64,000 nucleotides of DNA, from positions 81,383,183 to 81,447,182 of the forward strand of contig NC_079499.1 of NCBI RefSeq assembly GCF_030052815.1. The letters are read 5' to 3'. This DNA is from Hevea brasiliensis. Taxonomy: Eukaryota > Streptophyta > Magnoliopsida > Malpighiales > Euphorbiaceae. How positions within the stretch are numbered: position 1 is the stretch's first letter; every line of letters begins with the position of its first letter. Shown here piece by piece: positions 46,501 to 57,344 of the stretch. A program made the position numbers and the translations under genes. The notes under the pieces were generated by a model, which made no database searches, was not told where the DNA came from, and saw only the letters and a program-made list of their open reading frames with translations.

Positions 46501-47200
46501 GCATGGATGGACCAAGTGAGGAAGATGAAGATGCAGATTGTATAATGGACTTACACCTGCCCTATTTGTGTTTAGTTTATTCCTTAGTGGTCCACTTACA
46601 CAATTTAAAGTATATTATAAGTTTAACTTTCATTTATTCCACATTAACCCATAATTTTTGCTATTTACTTTAGGTACCATCAATTTAATTTTTCATTATA
46701 TTTTACAAGTGTAATATTATTTATTTTTAATGGACATTTAGGTCAAAAGACAATTCGGGATGTCAAATGACCATAATGCCCCTGTTCGGGTTACATTCCC
46801 GATTTTTCGGTAATACCGGGTTTTGTCCGTTTTTCGATTTCTCACTTCTCTTTGTACTAATTAATTAATTTTTCTTTGATATTTCTAATGATATTTATAA
46901 TTCAATAGGGGTCTCTTTAAGTCCTAAAAATATTCCGTGGTTCCCATGATCAGAGCTACCAACGATCCACGCCATGACTTCCCGGTGCGGTCACCCATCG
47001 CTAGGGTTCTCGGCTCGCTTAACTTGGTTACCTTTCTTTGCTATTATTTTTCCTTTGTTTTTCTTGTATTTTCTTTTCTTGTATTTCATTATTTTATGTC
47101 TCTTTCCTCATATCAAAGTGTAGTTCTAGGCATCCTAGCTGTCCGGACAACACTGATCACCGGAACAATAGAACGCACTACCGAACATAGGGGTGTTACA
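43558..47200 (-). repeat. 3' LTR of A3
   Basis: 3643 bp. The minus strand starts TGTAACACCCCTATGTTC and ends GGGTGTGACA. It contains the repeat-unit blocks CATAA (45425) and CATGA (45617), 192 bases apart. The short ORFs in it (for example 44716-44907, repeated at 62813-63004 in the other LTR) have no recognised homology. Confidence 0.93.
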
Positions 47201-47214
47201 ATTCTCCCCCCCTT
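47201..47214 (-). other. Polypurine tract of A3
   Basis: On the minus strand a run of eight G within AAGGGGGGGGAGAAT directly precedes the LTR start. It is 35 bases after the integrase stop. Confidence 0.88.
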
Positions 47215-47248
47215 AAAATAAATTTTGTCTCGAAATTTTTACCTGGCA

Positions 47249-48430
47249 TTAGTCTCTGAACAGCTGTGGGTGCTGTCTCCTCATATCCTCTTCACGTTTC
47301 CAAGTAGCTTCCTGGCCTGAATGATGGTTCCACAGCACTTTAACCAGGTGTATCTGTTTGTTCCTCAGCTGCTTCACCTCATAAGCCAGAATTTTTATGG
47401 GTTCTTCCTCATATGAGAGGTCTGGATTTATCTTAATCTCTTCAACTGATAGTACATGAGATGGGTCAGATCTGTACCTCCTTAACATGGACACATGGAA
47501 GACACTGTGTATCCTTGCTAGCTCTGGAGGTAATGCCAACCGATATGCCAAAGGACCCACTCTTTCCAGAACCTCATATGGTCCGATGAAATGAGGACTC
47601 AGTTTCCCCTTTCTGCCAAATCTCATAATCCTCTTCCAAGGAGAAACTTTGAGGAATACCTTATCACCCACTGCATATTCAATATCTCTTCTCTTTAGAT
47701 CAACATAGGACTTCTGACGGTCTGATGCAGCCTTGAGTCTATCTCTAATCAATCTGATCTTTTCCTCTGTCTGCTGAATAATTTCTTGTCCAATCATCTT
47801 CCTCTCACCTACTTCATCCCAACATAAGGGAGTTCTGCACTTTCTGCCATACAAAGCTTCATATGGAGGCATCCCAATGCTTGATTGGTAGCTGTTGTTA
47901 TAAGCAAACTCAATCAAAGGCAAGTGTGTATCCCAACTACCTTCAAATTCAATCACACAAGCCCGTAGCATATCCTCCAAAATCTGAATAACCCTTTCAG
48001 ACTGGCCATCTGTCTGTGGGTGGAATGCTGTGCTGAAGTTCAATCTAGTTCCTAGGGCTCTCTAAAGACTACCCCAGAATCTAGAAGTGAACCTAGGATC
48101 TCTGTCAGACACAATTGATACTGGCACTCCATGCAATTTTACAATCTCATATATGTACAATCTGGCCAATCTTACCAGGCTATAGTCCATCCGAACTGGC
48201 AAAAAGTGAGCAGACTTAGTCAATCTGTCAACTATAACCCATACTGCATCATGACTACTCTGTGTCCTTGGAAGTCCTGTAACAAAATCCATAGTTATCC
48301 GTTCTTATTTCCACTCTGGTACTGACAAAGGATGTAACAAACCAGCTGGAACTTGATGTTCTGCCTTTACTTGCTGACAAGTTAGGCATTTGAAAACAAA
48401 ATCAGCTATATCTCTCTTATACCCATCCAC
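47249..48430 (-). pseudogene. pol: Integrase with C-terminal chromodomain, element A3
   Basis: The minus strand gives a zinc-domain end (CLTCQQVKAEH, about 48380), the core D ([10 protein letters not shown]), D ([14 protein letters not shown]) and E (QTDGQSERVIQILED), the GPY/F region (FIGPYEVLERVGPLAYRLALP), VFHVSMLRRYRSDPSHV and a chromodomain-like block (YEEEPIKILAYEVKQLRNKQIHLVKVLWNHH). Breaks are a one-base frameshift at about 48420, TAA at about 48305 where Trp is expected (EWKWER), and TAG near 48063, probably from CAG. Otherwise the frame is open to the stop at 47249. Chromodomains are thought to guide chromovirus integration to marked heterochromatin. Confidence 0.9.
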
Positions 48431-49881
48431 CAGTAATGCTCTTTTAGCCCTCTGTACATTTTAGTTCCACCAGGGTGCATAGCAAATGGAGACTCATGTG
48501 CTTCCTTCATAATGATCTGTCTCAATTTAGCATCATTAGGAACGCACATTCTGCCCTGATGTAGCAATAAACCATCATCTCTCACAGAGAATTCAGGTTT
48601 CTTGCCCTGCTGGACTTCTTTCAGTAGCTTCTGATATTTTTCATCACTCTGAGCAGCCATTCTGATATGATCAATCAACACTGGCTGTACATGCCATGCA
48701 ACTACTGTCTGTCCCTCATCATCAATCTCTAAACTGGCATACTGTGCTTTCAATTCACATACCATGGACAAAGGAGAAACTCTGAGACTTACCATAGTTT
48801 TGCGACTTAAGGCGTCAGCCACCACATTTGCTTTCCCTGGCTGATAGTCTATTAAGCAATCATAATCTTTGATGAGTTCTAACCATCTCCTTTGCCTCAA
48901 ATTTAATTCCTTCTGGGTGCCTAAGTACTTCAAGCTCTTGTGATCTGTGTAAATGTAGCATTTCTCCCCATACAAATAGTGTCTCCAGATCTTCAGAGCA
49001 AAAACAATAGCTGCTAACTCCAGATCATGTGTTGGGTAGTTCCTCTCATGCTGTTTCAGCTGGCGTGATGCATAAGCAATGACACTATGATCTTGCATTA
49101 GTACACAGCCTAACCCATTGTGAGAAGCATCACTATAAGCTGTGTTTTCTTTACCCGAAGTAGGTAAAGTGAGGACTGGAGCTTCAGTCAAGCACCTCTT
49201 TAACTCATCAAAACTCTGCTGACATTTATCTGTCCACTGAAATTTTACATCCTTCCAAAGCAGTTTGGTCAGTGGAGAAGATAACATAGAAAACCCCTTC
49301 ACAAACCGACGGTAATATCCAGCTAAACCCAGAAAACTGTGAATTTCTGTGATGTTCCTGGGCGGCTTCCAATTAAGGATAGCTTCTACCTTGCTGGAAT
49401 CTACCTTGATCCCTTCAGCTGACACAACATGTCCCAAAAAGGAGATTTCTTTCAGCCAAAATTCACATTTCGACAATTTGGCGTATAGTTGTTTCTCCCT
49501 TAAAGTCTGCAGTACAATCCGCAGATGTCTGTCATGCTCCTCTGCATTTCTTGAATATATCAAAATGTCATCAATAAACACCACCACAAATTGATCAAGA
49601 TATGGTCTGAAGATAGTGTTCATCAGATCCATAAAAGCAGCTGGAGCATTTGTTAACCCGAATGGCATTACTAGAAATTCATAGTGGCCATACCGAGTTC
49701 TGAAAGCAGTTTTTGGAATACTTTGCTCTTGTACCCTCAACTGATAATAACCAGATCGTAGATCAATTTTGGAGAATACAACTGCACCCTTCAACTGATC
49801 AAACAGATCATCAATGCGAGGCAATGGATATCTGTTCTTTATTGTCACCTTATTCAACTGTCGGTAGTCAATGCATAAACG
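48406..49881 (-). pseudogene. pol: RT (main part) and RNase H of A3
   Basis: This is a 483-codon open frame from the copia insertion: [23 protein letters not shown] (start), [21 protein letters not shown], catalytic FIDDILIYS (about 49560), [12 protein letters not shown], RNase H ([14 protein letters not shown] near 49120, [43 protein letters not shown] near 48830) and the tether to integrase ([19 protein letters not shown]). The frame itself is undamaged, the longest intact pol piece in the window. It is non-functional only because its 5' part lies 9.6 kb away beyond copia D. Confidence 0.92.
49877..49881. repeat. Target-site duplication AAACG, left copy (copia D)
   Basis: AAACG at 49877-49881 and 59451-59455. 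Joining them restores the RT codons ([13 protein letters not shown]). Confidence 0.95.
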
Positions 49882-51991
49882 TGAAGGAGGGGAAGCGTGA
49901 AAAACACAAGTTTATACCATTGAATTCAAAAATTTTCACCTAGGGTCACATGCACCATGCAAGATTTATTTTTATCTATTTGATTTCAATGATAAACAAC
50001 ATATTAAAACTCTTTTAATATGTTTTTGGATCTGTATTTGCCATTTAAGATTTTAAAATTAATCAGATTAATTTTAGAACCCTAGATTAAATCAAGAACG
50101 ATTACACTAACCTCTTGATGTGCTTTGCAATGTCTACGCCTTTGAGATTTGTCTTCAGGACACCAGATGTTGTCCCTCTAGCTTGTCCACACCAAGAACA
50201 CCTATGGCAGCCCTTGAATAGCTTCTAAAGCCTTTTCTATTAATTAGAAATTCAAGTTCTGCCTTTTAAGAGATTAGAGATGTAAACAGGACACTAGAAA
50301 CAATTTCTAACGTTCTTAATTCAAGAGATTGATGGCTAATCTCTTTGAATTGATGAGAGATGAAGAGAAATAGCTGGAGAGGCTCAAAGTGGCGTGACAA
50401 TTGAGAGGAGAGGCTGCTAGTTATGTTTTCTTTTCATAACCACACTTAAATAGCTAGGTTAACACATTAAACCCTTGCCACATGTCACCCTTTGATTAGC
50501 TCTAGGTTTAAGTGACCCAATCACATTGTGCCAAGTGTCAAACCTATATTTAATCTGATTTTAATCATCTTACATGATTAAAAAACATTTGGCAAGCTTA
50601 TGTGTTATGCCATGTGTCACCATCTCATGGTGCCACGTGTCACACTGCAAAAATGACCAAAATGCCCCTGTGTCTTAATTTTGAGTTCTCAACCCAAAAT
50701 AATTATTTTTCTTCTTCTAATTAATTTATATCAAATATAAATTAATTAATTAATCTCTATTAATTAATTTCTCATTAATTAAATTCATATTTAAACACTT
50801 TAAATATAAATTTAATTTATACTACACATCCAATAATCTAGATTTGGTTTCAAGTCATGCTAGGGACTTTGCAATCTAATTGCAAACCAAACCTATTTAA
50901 TTAATCAATTTAAACTCTTTAATTAATTAATTAATTAAATCATATTTAATTAGGTGATAACTTGTGTATATGTGTGACTTACTAGGCTCATCACTAATTG
51001 GCAATGAGACATGATATCAACTCTTAATATCATCAGAACTCTTTCTTACCATAAATGATTTCTCTAAATCATTTTATGAACCTCATAGACCATGGTTAAC
51101 ACCTAGCATAGCATGCCATGGCCACCCAATTAGTAATAAGGTTTACCTTAAATGAACCTATAATCATATGTTACCATGCACTAGAATCTCTCTGTTACAA
51201 AATCCCAACTCAAGCTGGAGTCATGGTTTATGTCAAACTCCATTTGCTATGAATATTATGTTCTCTTTTAATTCCAGTTCTTGATTAAAAAGATTTTCTC
51301 ATCAGAAACTCTTTTCTGAATAAATCTATCTGTCCTGGCCAGGAACTTGAAACATCAAGAACAATTAAATGAACATAGGATTTTATCTCTATTTACTTAG
51401 AGGAACAGATTCCTTCTTGATCAACACCTATCTCCATATATAACTAGCAGGAGCCAACACATGCCCATATACCCATACATAGTACAAGTATGAAAGCAGT
51501 ATCAAACTCAAACTACCTATATACAAGATAACTGTGCTATCTCAGGTCTAAAGATTATATGCACTGATATGATTTATGACAAAACATTGACAAGAGTAAA
51601 CTCCATATGCTTGTCATAAGTGTCACCAGTTCGCCTACTTATCATTTATAAGTGCCTATCATGTTTGTTATATGGCATGAGACTCACCATTCCATCTTAT
51701 TTATATCTCATATAAATAACTTGGGAACAAACATGAATACAATCTTTACGACAAGTCATGTCCTTATTATGAAGTATCCTCGATTGTGAACCTATTTATG
51801 ATACTTTGTGCTAGAAATATTATCACTCATATTCTTAACAACTTAAGAATAATATTTCTAACAAAATATCAATGGACCTTTTCTATTACACATAAATATA
51901 TTATATAAATGTAAAAGTGGAAATGCCATTTATTAATAAAATATGTACAAGATACATACTAAATGATATGCTCTAGGGCATACTACTAACA
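49882..51991 (-). repeat. 3' LTR of copia D
   Basis: 2110 bp. The minus strand starts TGTTAGTAGTATGCCC and ends CCTCCTTCA. It contains TTAA-type microsatellite runs near 50740 and 50920, a TATA-like TATTTAAG at 50445-50452 and a set of GCCANRTGTCA motifs upstream of it. Confidence 0.95.
50477..50642 (-). promoter_or_regulatory. Four GCCANRTGTCA motifs including a G-box/ABRE, copia D U3
   Basis: Copies lie at 50477-50487, 50530-50540, 50609-50619 and 50632-50642. The last contains CACGTG, read on the minus strand as ACACGTGGC, the plant ABRE/G-box core. They lie 25 to 190 bases upstream of the TATA-like box at 50445-50452. The other LTR has the same set from about 57940. Confidence 0.55.
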
Positions 51992-52006
51992 ATCTCCCAC
52001 TAGCAC
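51992..52006 (-). other. Polypurine tract of copia D
   Basis: The minus strand reads GTGCTAGTGGGAGAT, just before the LTR start TGTTAG, a usual copia form. Confidence 0.85.
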
Positions 52007-52024
52007 TAGAGCCATTCATTACAA

Positions 52025-52537
52025 TATCTTAGACCTATCTTCTCAAGATGTCGGTCTAATCGAGTCCGTGACATAGGCTTAGTGAATGGATCACTGGATT
52101 TTCACCGATGCTATTTTCTGCATGGCTAAATCGCCTTGCCCAACTATATCTCACGATAATGTGGTAGTGCCTTTCTATGTGTTTGGATTTTGGGTGAGAC
52201 CTTGGTTCCTTAGCTTTGTATGACTACTCCATTGTTGTCACGGGTAATGGAACCGCTAACTCAATTGAAGGAACTCTGTAAGTTACGCTACGAACTTTTA
52301 ATCCAAACAACTTCCTTTGCAAAGATTCGATGCGGCAATATACTAAGCCTCTCAGTGGAATCTGCAATCGTGCTCGCTTGGAACTCTTCCAACCGATCGC
52401 ACTCCATTACAAATGAACACATATCCAGAGGTAGACTTTCTATCATCGATATCTGATTGGAAATCAGAATCAGTATAACCATCCAATTGCAAGTCTCCAC
52501 CTCCATAAATCAAGAATAAATCCTTAGTTCTTCTCAA
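52025..52537 (-). pseudogene. pol: RNase H of copia D
   Basis: The minus strand reads LDGYTDSDFQSDIDDRKSTSGYVF (about 52490-52410), then in shifting frames YIAASN, SDNNGVVIQS and DPFTKP near 52060. These are the copia RNase H blocks in the right order. At least four frame changes or stops. Confidence 0.8.
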
Positions 52538-52559
52538 GCACTTAAGAATATTCTTGTGA

Positions 52560-53763
52560 CTATCGATGTTCCAAACCTGGATTGGATTGATACTTGCTAG
52601 TCAAACTAACAGCATATGCGATATCCGGCCTAGTACACAACATTGCATACATTAAACTTCCAATAGCCGAAGCACATGGAATCCTGGCCATCTTATCTCT
52701 TTCATCAGGTGTCTTTGGAGACATCTCTTTAGAAAGATGGATACCATGTCTCACTGGTAACAATCCTCTCTTGGAATCAAGCATGTTAAACCTCTTTAAC
52801 ACCTTTTCCAAGTATAGACTTTGGGATAAACCAATTATTCGTTTCACTCTATCTCTATAGATGCGAATCCCAAGAATATAGGTTGCCTCCACTAAGTCTT
52901 TCATGGAGAATGTATTTGACAACCATACCTTTATAGTCGTCAACATACCTGTGTCATTACCCATCAACAGTATGTCATCCACATATAAGACAAGGAAAGT
53001 GATAGCACTGTCACTAACCTTTCTTATATACACATGGCTCATCCTCATTTTTGATAAAACCAAAGGATTTAATGGCTTCATCAAAATGGATGTTCCAACT
53101 CCTCGAAGTTTGTTTCAACCCATAAATGGATCGCTTTAGCTTGCATACCTTGGAACCATCTTGGGATTCAAATCCCTTAGGTTGTTCCATGAAAATGTTC
53201 TCTTCAATGTATCCATTGAGAAAAGCTGTTTTGACATACATCTGCCAAATCTCATAATCATAGTACGCAGCTATTGCTAATAAAATCCTAATTGATTTAA
53301 GCATGGCAACAGGCGAGAAAGTCTCTTCATAGTCGATTCCTTGCCTTTGGCGAAACCCTTTCGCTACTAGCCTTGCTTTATAGGTCTCTACCTTTCCATC
53401 AGAACCAATTTTCTTCTTGAAAACCCATTTGTTCCCTATAGGTACAATACCTTCAGGTGGGTCAACAAGATCCCAAACTTGATTCTTATACATGGAATCA
53501 ATCTCGGATTTCATAGCATCAATCCATTTTGAAGAGTCTATATCTAATATAGCTTCTTCATAGGTAAGTGGATCATCCCCATGATCTACTTCTTCATGAG
53601 TAGACAACTCTTGTTCTTCTTCATGAAGAAAACCATATCTCACTGGTGGGTGAGATACCCTGGTTGTTCTACAAGGAACAGCTGTAGATGTTTCATCAAC
53701 GGGTATTGGTTGACTAGATGGATCTATATCCATCTGATCTGTTGGTTGGTCAGAATTCTCCAA
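52560..53763 (-). pseudogene. pol: Reverse transcriptase of copia D
   Basis: An acidic, Pro-rich linker (53763-53600) leads to RT: IDAMKSEIDSMYKNQVWDLVDPPEG, WVFKKKIGSDGKVETYKARLVAKGFRQRQGIDYEETFSPVA (about 53400-53290), MYVKTAFLNGYIEENIFMEQPKGF, LKRSIYGLKQ. After a frame change at about 53020-53080 come the catalytic LYVDDILLMGND (about 52980) and KRFNMLDSKRG, ending YAVSLTSKYQSNPG near 52580. The copia signature YVDD is present. One frameshift separates the fingers/palm from the catalytic motif. Confidence 0.9.
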
Positions 53764-53924
53764 TTATAACTCTATTTGCCTTCCTTTGCCTCCTTCTTGA
53801 ACAAACTGTTGTTCAAGAAATGTGACATCTCTACTTATCACAACCTTTTGTGAAGCAGACAAATAAAAATGATATCCAAAAACTATCTTTTGGATATCCA
53901 ACAAATCGACCTTTTTTTTTTTTT

Positions 53925-55031
53925 TTATCTGGTCTCCAATTTATCAGTGTTCAGCTTTTTGATATAAGCTGGACAACCCCAAATCTTAACATGCTTAAGA
54001 CTTGGTTTTCTTCCATGCCATATCTCATAAGGTGTGGAAGAAACTGATTTTGATGGAATCCTATTCAGAATATACAAAGCTGATTCTAATGCAAATCCCC
54101 AAAAGGAGATTGGCATATCAGTATAGCTCATCATACTATGTACCATATCCAATAGGGTACGATTTCTTCTTTCAGATACACCATTCAGCTGTGGCGTTCC
54201 TGGAGGAGTCAGCTGAGAAACAATGCCATGCTCTCTCAAGTATTCATCAAATTTAGTACTCAAATATTCACCTCCACGATCTGATCGAAGAGCTTTAATA
54301 TTCTTTCCTGTTTGATTTTCTACTTCAGATTTAAATTCTTTGAACTTTTCAAAAGATTCATGTTTGTATTTCATCAAATACAAATACCCAAACCTTGATT
54401 TATCATCAGTAAAGGTAATAAAATAATGAAAACCCCCTCTAGCCATTTCTTTAAATGGACAACATATATCACTATGTATTAGCTCCAAAATATTTTCAGC
54501 TCTTAGCCCCTGTCCAACAAAGGGTGATCTAGTCATTTTGCCCTGAAGGCAAGATTCACAAGTTGGAGTAGGCTCAGAGCCCAATGAGGATAAAATCCCC
54601 ATTTTCTCCAGTTTTGCAATCCTATCTTCTGCAACATGACATAACCTTAAGTGCCAAATATATTTTGAACTTGAGTTGGTTTTCACCATGGCATTGTATT
54701 CTTTTAGATTGCTATACTCTGGCCAGTGGAAACACTTTCTTACTGGCAATGGAAACACTTTCCTGTTGGTAATGGAAACACTTTCCTGTTGGAAGTGGAG
54801 ACACTTTCCTTTGCCTTCATCAGCTTTAGTCTTCCTTTTCTGTTTAGCTATTTTCTTAGAAGGACCAGGAATCTGAGGTTTCTTTTTCTTATTGCCCTTC
54901 TTCTTGTTGGACTTTCCAGCAGAAGAAGATGCAACCAAAGCTACCTCTTTTCCTTTATTGCCTGGCATATTCTTTTGGGCAATAACCAGCATGTTGAGTA
55001 AACCAGCTAAGGTGCATTCTTGTTTAGTCAT
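53925..55031 (-). pseudogene. pol: gag C-terminal part fused to integrase, copia D (protease missing)
   Basis: A single 368-codon frame runs from MTKQECTLAGLLNMLVIAQ (end of capsid) through a Lys-rich stretch to KGKCLHF, four copies of a 23-bp repeat, FHWPEYSNLKEY, then directly SSSKYIWHLRLCHVAEDRI (GAG-pre-integrase, zinc H and C), CESCLQGKMTRSPF and the integrase core (HSDICCPF, FTDDKSRFGYLYL, SDRGGEYLSTKF, NGVSERRNRTLLDMV, PYEIWHGRKPSLKHV). The expected CCHC knuckle and the D-S-G protease, about 100 residues, are absent with no frame break. The frame ends in a poly-A-coding run at about 53911-53928. Confidence 0.87.
54728..54810. repeat. 23-bp tandem repeat, four copies, in the copia D gag-integrase frame
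   Basis: GGAAAC/GGAGAC marks lie at 54728, 54751, 54774 and 54797. Because 23 is not a multiple of three, each copy is read in a different frame. Three extra copies add 69 bases, so the overall frame is kept. Confidence 0.85.
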
Positions 55032-55100
55032 ATGGAATTTTGTGAGTCATATGGAAATTTGTCACAAAATTCCCAAAAGACTCAGGAAGGGACTGAAGGA

Positions 55101-55592
55101 TTAAATCCGTCTGTAGTTAGAAATCCATGTTGAAGTCAAGATGTTCCAACTCTCAATTAGCCGAATCATCTTGTGGACATGATCCCCAACATTCTGTCCC
55201 TCAGACATCCTCATACGGAATAGCTGTCTAGATATCTCATACCTAGCATTCCTGCTGTGCTCACCATACAACTCTTGTAGGTGAAGGAGGATCTCACTCG
55301 CACTCTGCATGTTCTCATGTTGCTTCTGTAACTCATTACTCATGGAAGCAAGCATGTAACACTTAGCTCTCATATCATGCTCCTTCCACTTGTCCAAAGT
55401 TTCATGTTCCTCTTGTGTGGCCTCTGGAGGTAAGGGACCAGGAACATTTGAATCTAGAACATATCCTATATGTTCAAGGTTCAGGACAAGTTTCAAATTT
55501 CTTAGCCAATCAGACAGATTTGGTCCTGTCAACCTATTGTGATCAAGTATGCTTGCAAGGATATTGGATGGTGGTGGTTGTTCTGTGCTCAT
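55101..55592 (-). pseudogene. gag: gag (UBN2-type capsid) of copia D
   Basis: ATG 55592 (MSTEQPPPSNILASILDHNRLTGPNLSDWLRNLKLVL) is the start. Copia gag blocks follow: WKEHDMRAKCYMLASMSNELQ, MQSASEILLHLQELYGEHSRNARYEISRQLFRMRMSEGQNVGDHVHKMIRLIE. A frameshift near 55140 gives the false end WNILTSTWISNYRRI. The true frame continues DFNMDFQLQTD-like towards 55031. A small duplication containing CATATGGAA lies at 55029-55055. Confidence 0.88.
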
Positions 55593-57330
55593 TATTATCA
55601 GAAAATTAACTGCAGAAAATAACCAGATTAATTAGTAAATGTATCATGTAATTAACCAAAATGATTATGGTCTTTTAATCAAATTGGTCCTCCCACTAAC
55701 TTAGCGAATCCTACACTTCCAAAGTAGAAAACGGAAATCCTAGTTGGATGGATTTCTAGTGGGTGATTGAATTCTTATAATTCTATTGATCATCCTCAGG
55801 TACATCCATTATTGGAATTACAATAAACTATAAGTGAGCAACTCCTTGCCCATCACATCTCATGTGAGGTTCAATCCTTTACCTAGCCCCTAATGCTCAA
55901 AATCTCAGGTACATCCATTATTAACTTATCTTGCATTAGTTAAGTTGATCCCATTGAGCCAGTAATTATGCAAATAATTTTAATGTCCTCAGGTACATCC
56001 AATATTGGCCACCAAACCATTTACATATTTACAACATCTCATGCTTAACAATTATTCTTAAGAAAATCTCTTAAATTAATTGCATCTCATGCAACTATTT
56101 AAAATTTCTTAAAATAATTGCCCCAATGGAGGGCTTATGTTATAATTACTTTAATTATACCATTTCCAACTTAATCATTTGTTTGGAAGATTTTATAGCC
56201 ATCCTAATTACTATTAAGGTCTCACTTTGCACATTATCCATTTAGCATGCATATATCATATAATTGCATACATTCCCATACATCTCATGCATTCATGGAT
56301 AAGCAGTAAATATGGTATGATCATGGACTTTCTAAGGGATTCAATTCTGAGCCACCAAGAATTGAATCAGGGCATTCCTAGGTGCATTTCATTCATTTAT
56401 TTTACAAGAGTTGCTGAAGGAGTACATAATCAACACTTGATCTTGAATTCCTCCCACTGGTCCCACCAATGCTCTTGACCTCCTTGAACTTCTTGCAATC
56501 CAATATTACATAGTAATCCTTAGCATACCAAGGCGAATTTACAAGAACTTAAATAAATGAAATTACAACCCAAAAATTATTACAAACTTAATAATACATG
56601 CCCAAAATAAATTAAAATTAATTAATTAATTTACAATCCCAAAGAAACATAAAAGAAATAAATCCAATCACATTGGTCTTTTATAGTCCATGATCATCCA
56701 TCATGCATATCACTATTTAACAATTAAATAAAACATACATACTTAAATTAAATTGAATATCTCATATTCAACTTAAAAATCCAGATTTGAATATGATTCA
56801 AATAAATTTAAAAATTCAAATTTGAATCTCATTCAAACAAATTTAAAAATTCAGATTTGAATCACATTCAAACAACTTCAAAAATTCAGATTTGAATCAC
56901 ATTCAAACATTTTTTAAAAAATCAGATTTGAATCACATTCAAATATTTTTTAAAAAATCAGATCTGAATTTTATTGAATCAACTTTAAAAATTCAGATTT
57001 GAATCACATTCAAACAACTTTTAAAATTTAGATTTGAATCACATTCAAACAATTTTTAAAATTCTGATTTAAATCATAATTTAATTGTGTGATTAAAACA
57101 ACTAATTAAACACTTTAATTAGTCAAAGAATAGGCCTTAGATCATACAACAATTGCAGAATTAAAAGCCAAACCTTGAACCACCCATGGAACCATTGTTG
57201 CCGCCACTAATGGTGGCTTCACCATGTGTGACGCCACACCTCATGATCCAACCAGCAATGAATCTCTTGATCTCATGATCAAACACACAATTAAATTATA
57301 TAATCAACAATCTAAATGGCAAATATAGTG
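55593..57330 (-). other. Long untranslated leader of copia D
   Basis: 1.7 kb between PBS and gag with no supported ORF. It is AT-rich, with 'caggtacatccattatt'-type repeats at about 55797, 55910 and 55989 and a tandem repeat at 56760-57085 (separate entry). Confidence 0.6.
56760..57085. repeat. Tandem repeat of about 36 bp in the copia D leader
   Basis: About nine degenerate units contain CAGATTTGAATCACATTCAA followed by an A/T-rich spacer. The first units begin near 56783, 56818, 56853 and 56889. Confidence 0.75.
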
Positions 57331-57342
57331 GCTCTGATACCA
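57331..57342 (-). other. Primer-binding site of copia D
   Basis: The minus strand reads TGGTATCAGAGC, two bases after the LTR end at 57345, complementary to initiator tRNA-Met. Confidence 0.93.
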
Positions 57343-57344
57343 AT

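Noticed and set aside
50740..50940. TTAA-rich palindromes in the copia D LTR as a MITE insertion
   Set aside because: They are present at the same place in both LTRs, with no terminal inverted repeat plus TSD, so they are part of the LTR.
54584..55104. Plus-strand ORFs over the copia gag-integrase region
   Set aside because: They are antisense shadows created by the 23-bp repeats and the Lys-rich region.
56760..57085. CRISPR-like array
   Set aside because: The units are contiguous degenerate tandem repeats without unique spacers, in a plant retrotransposon leader.
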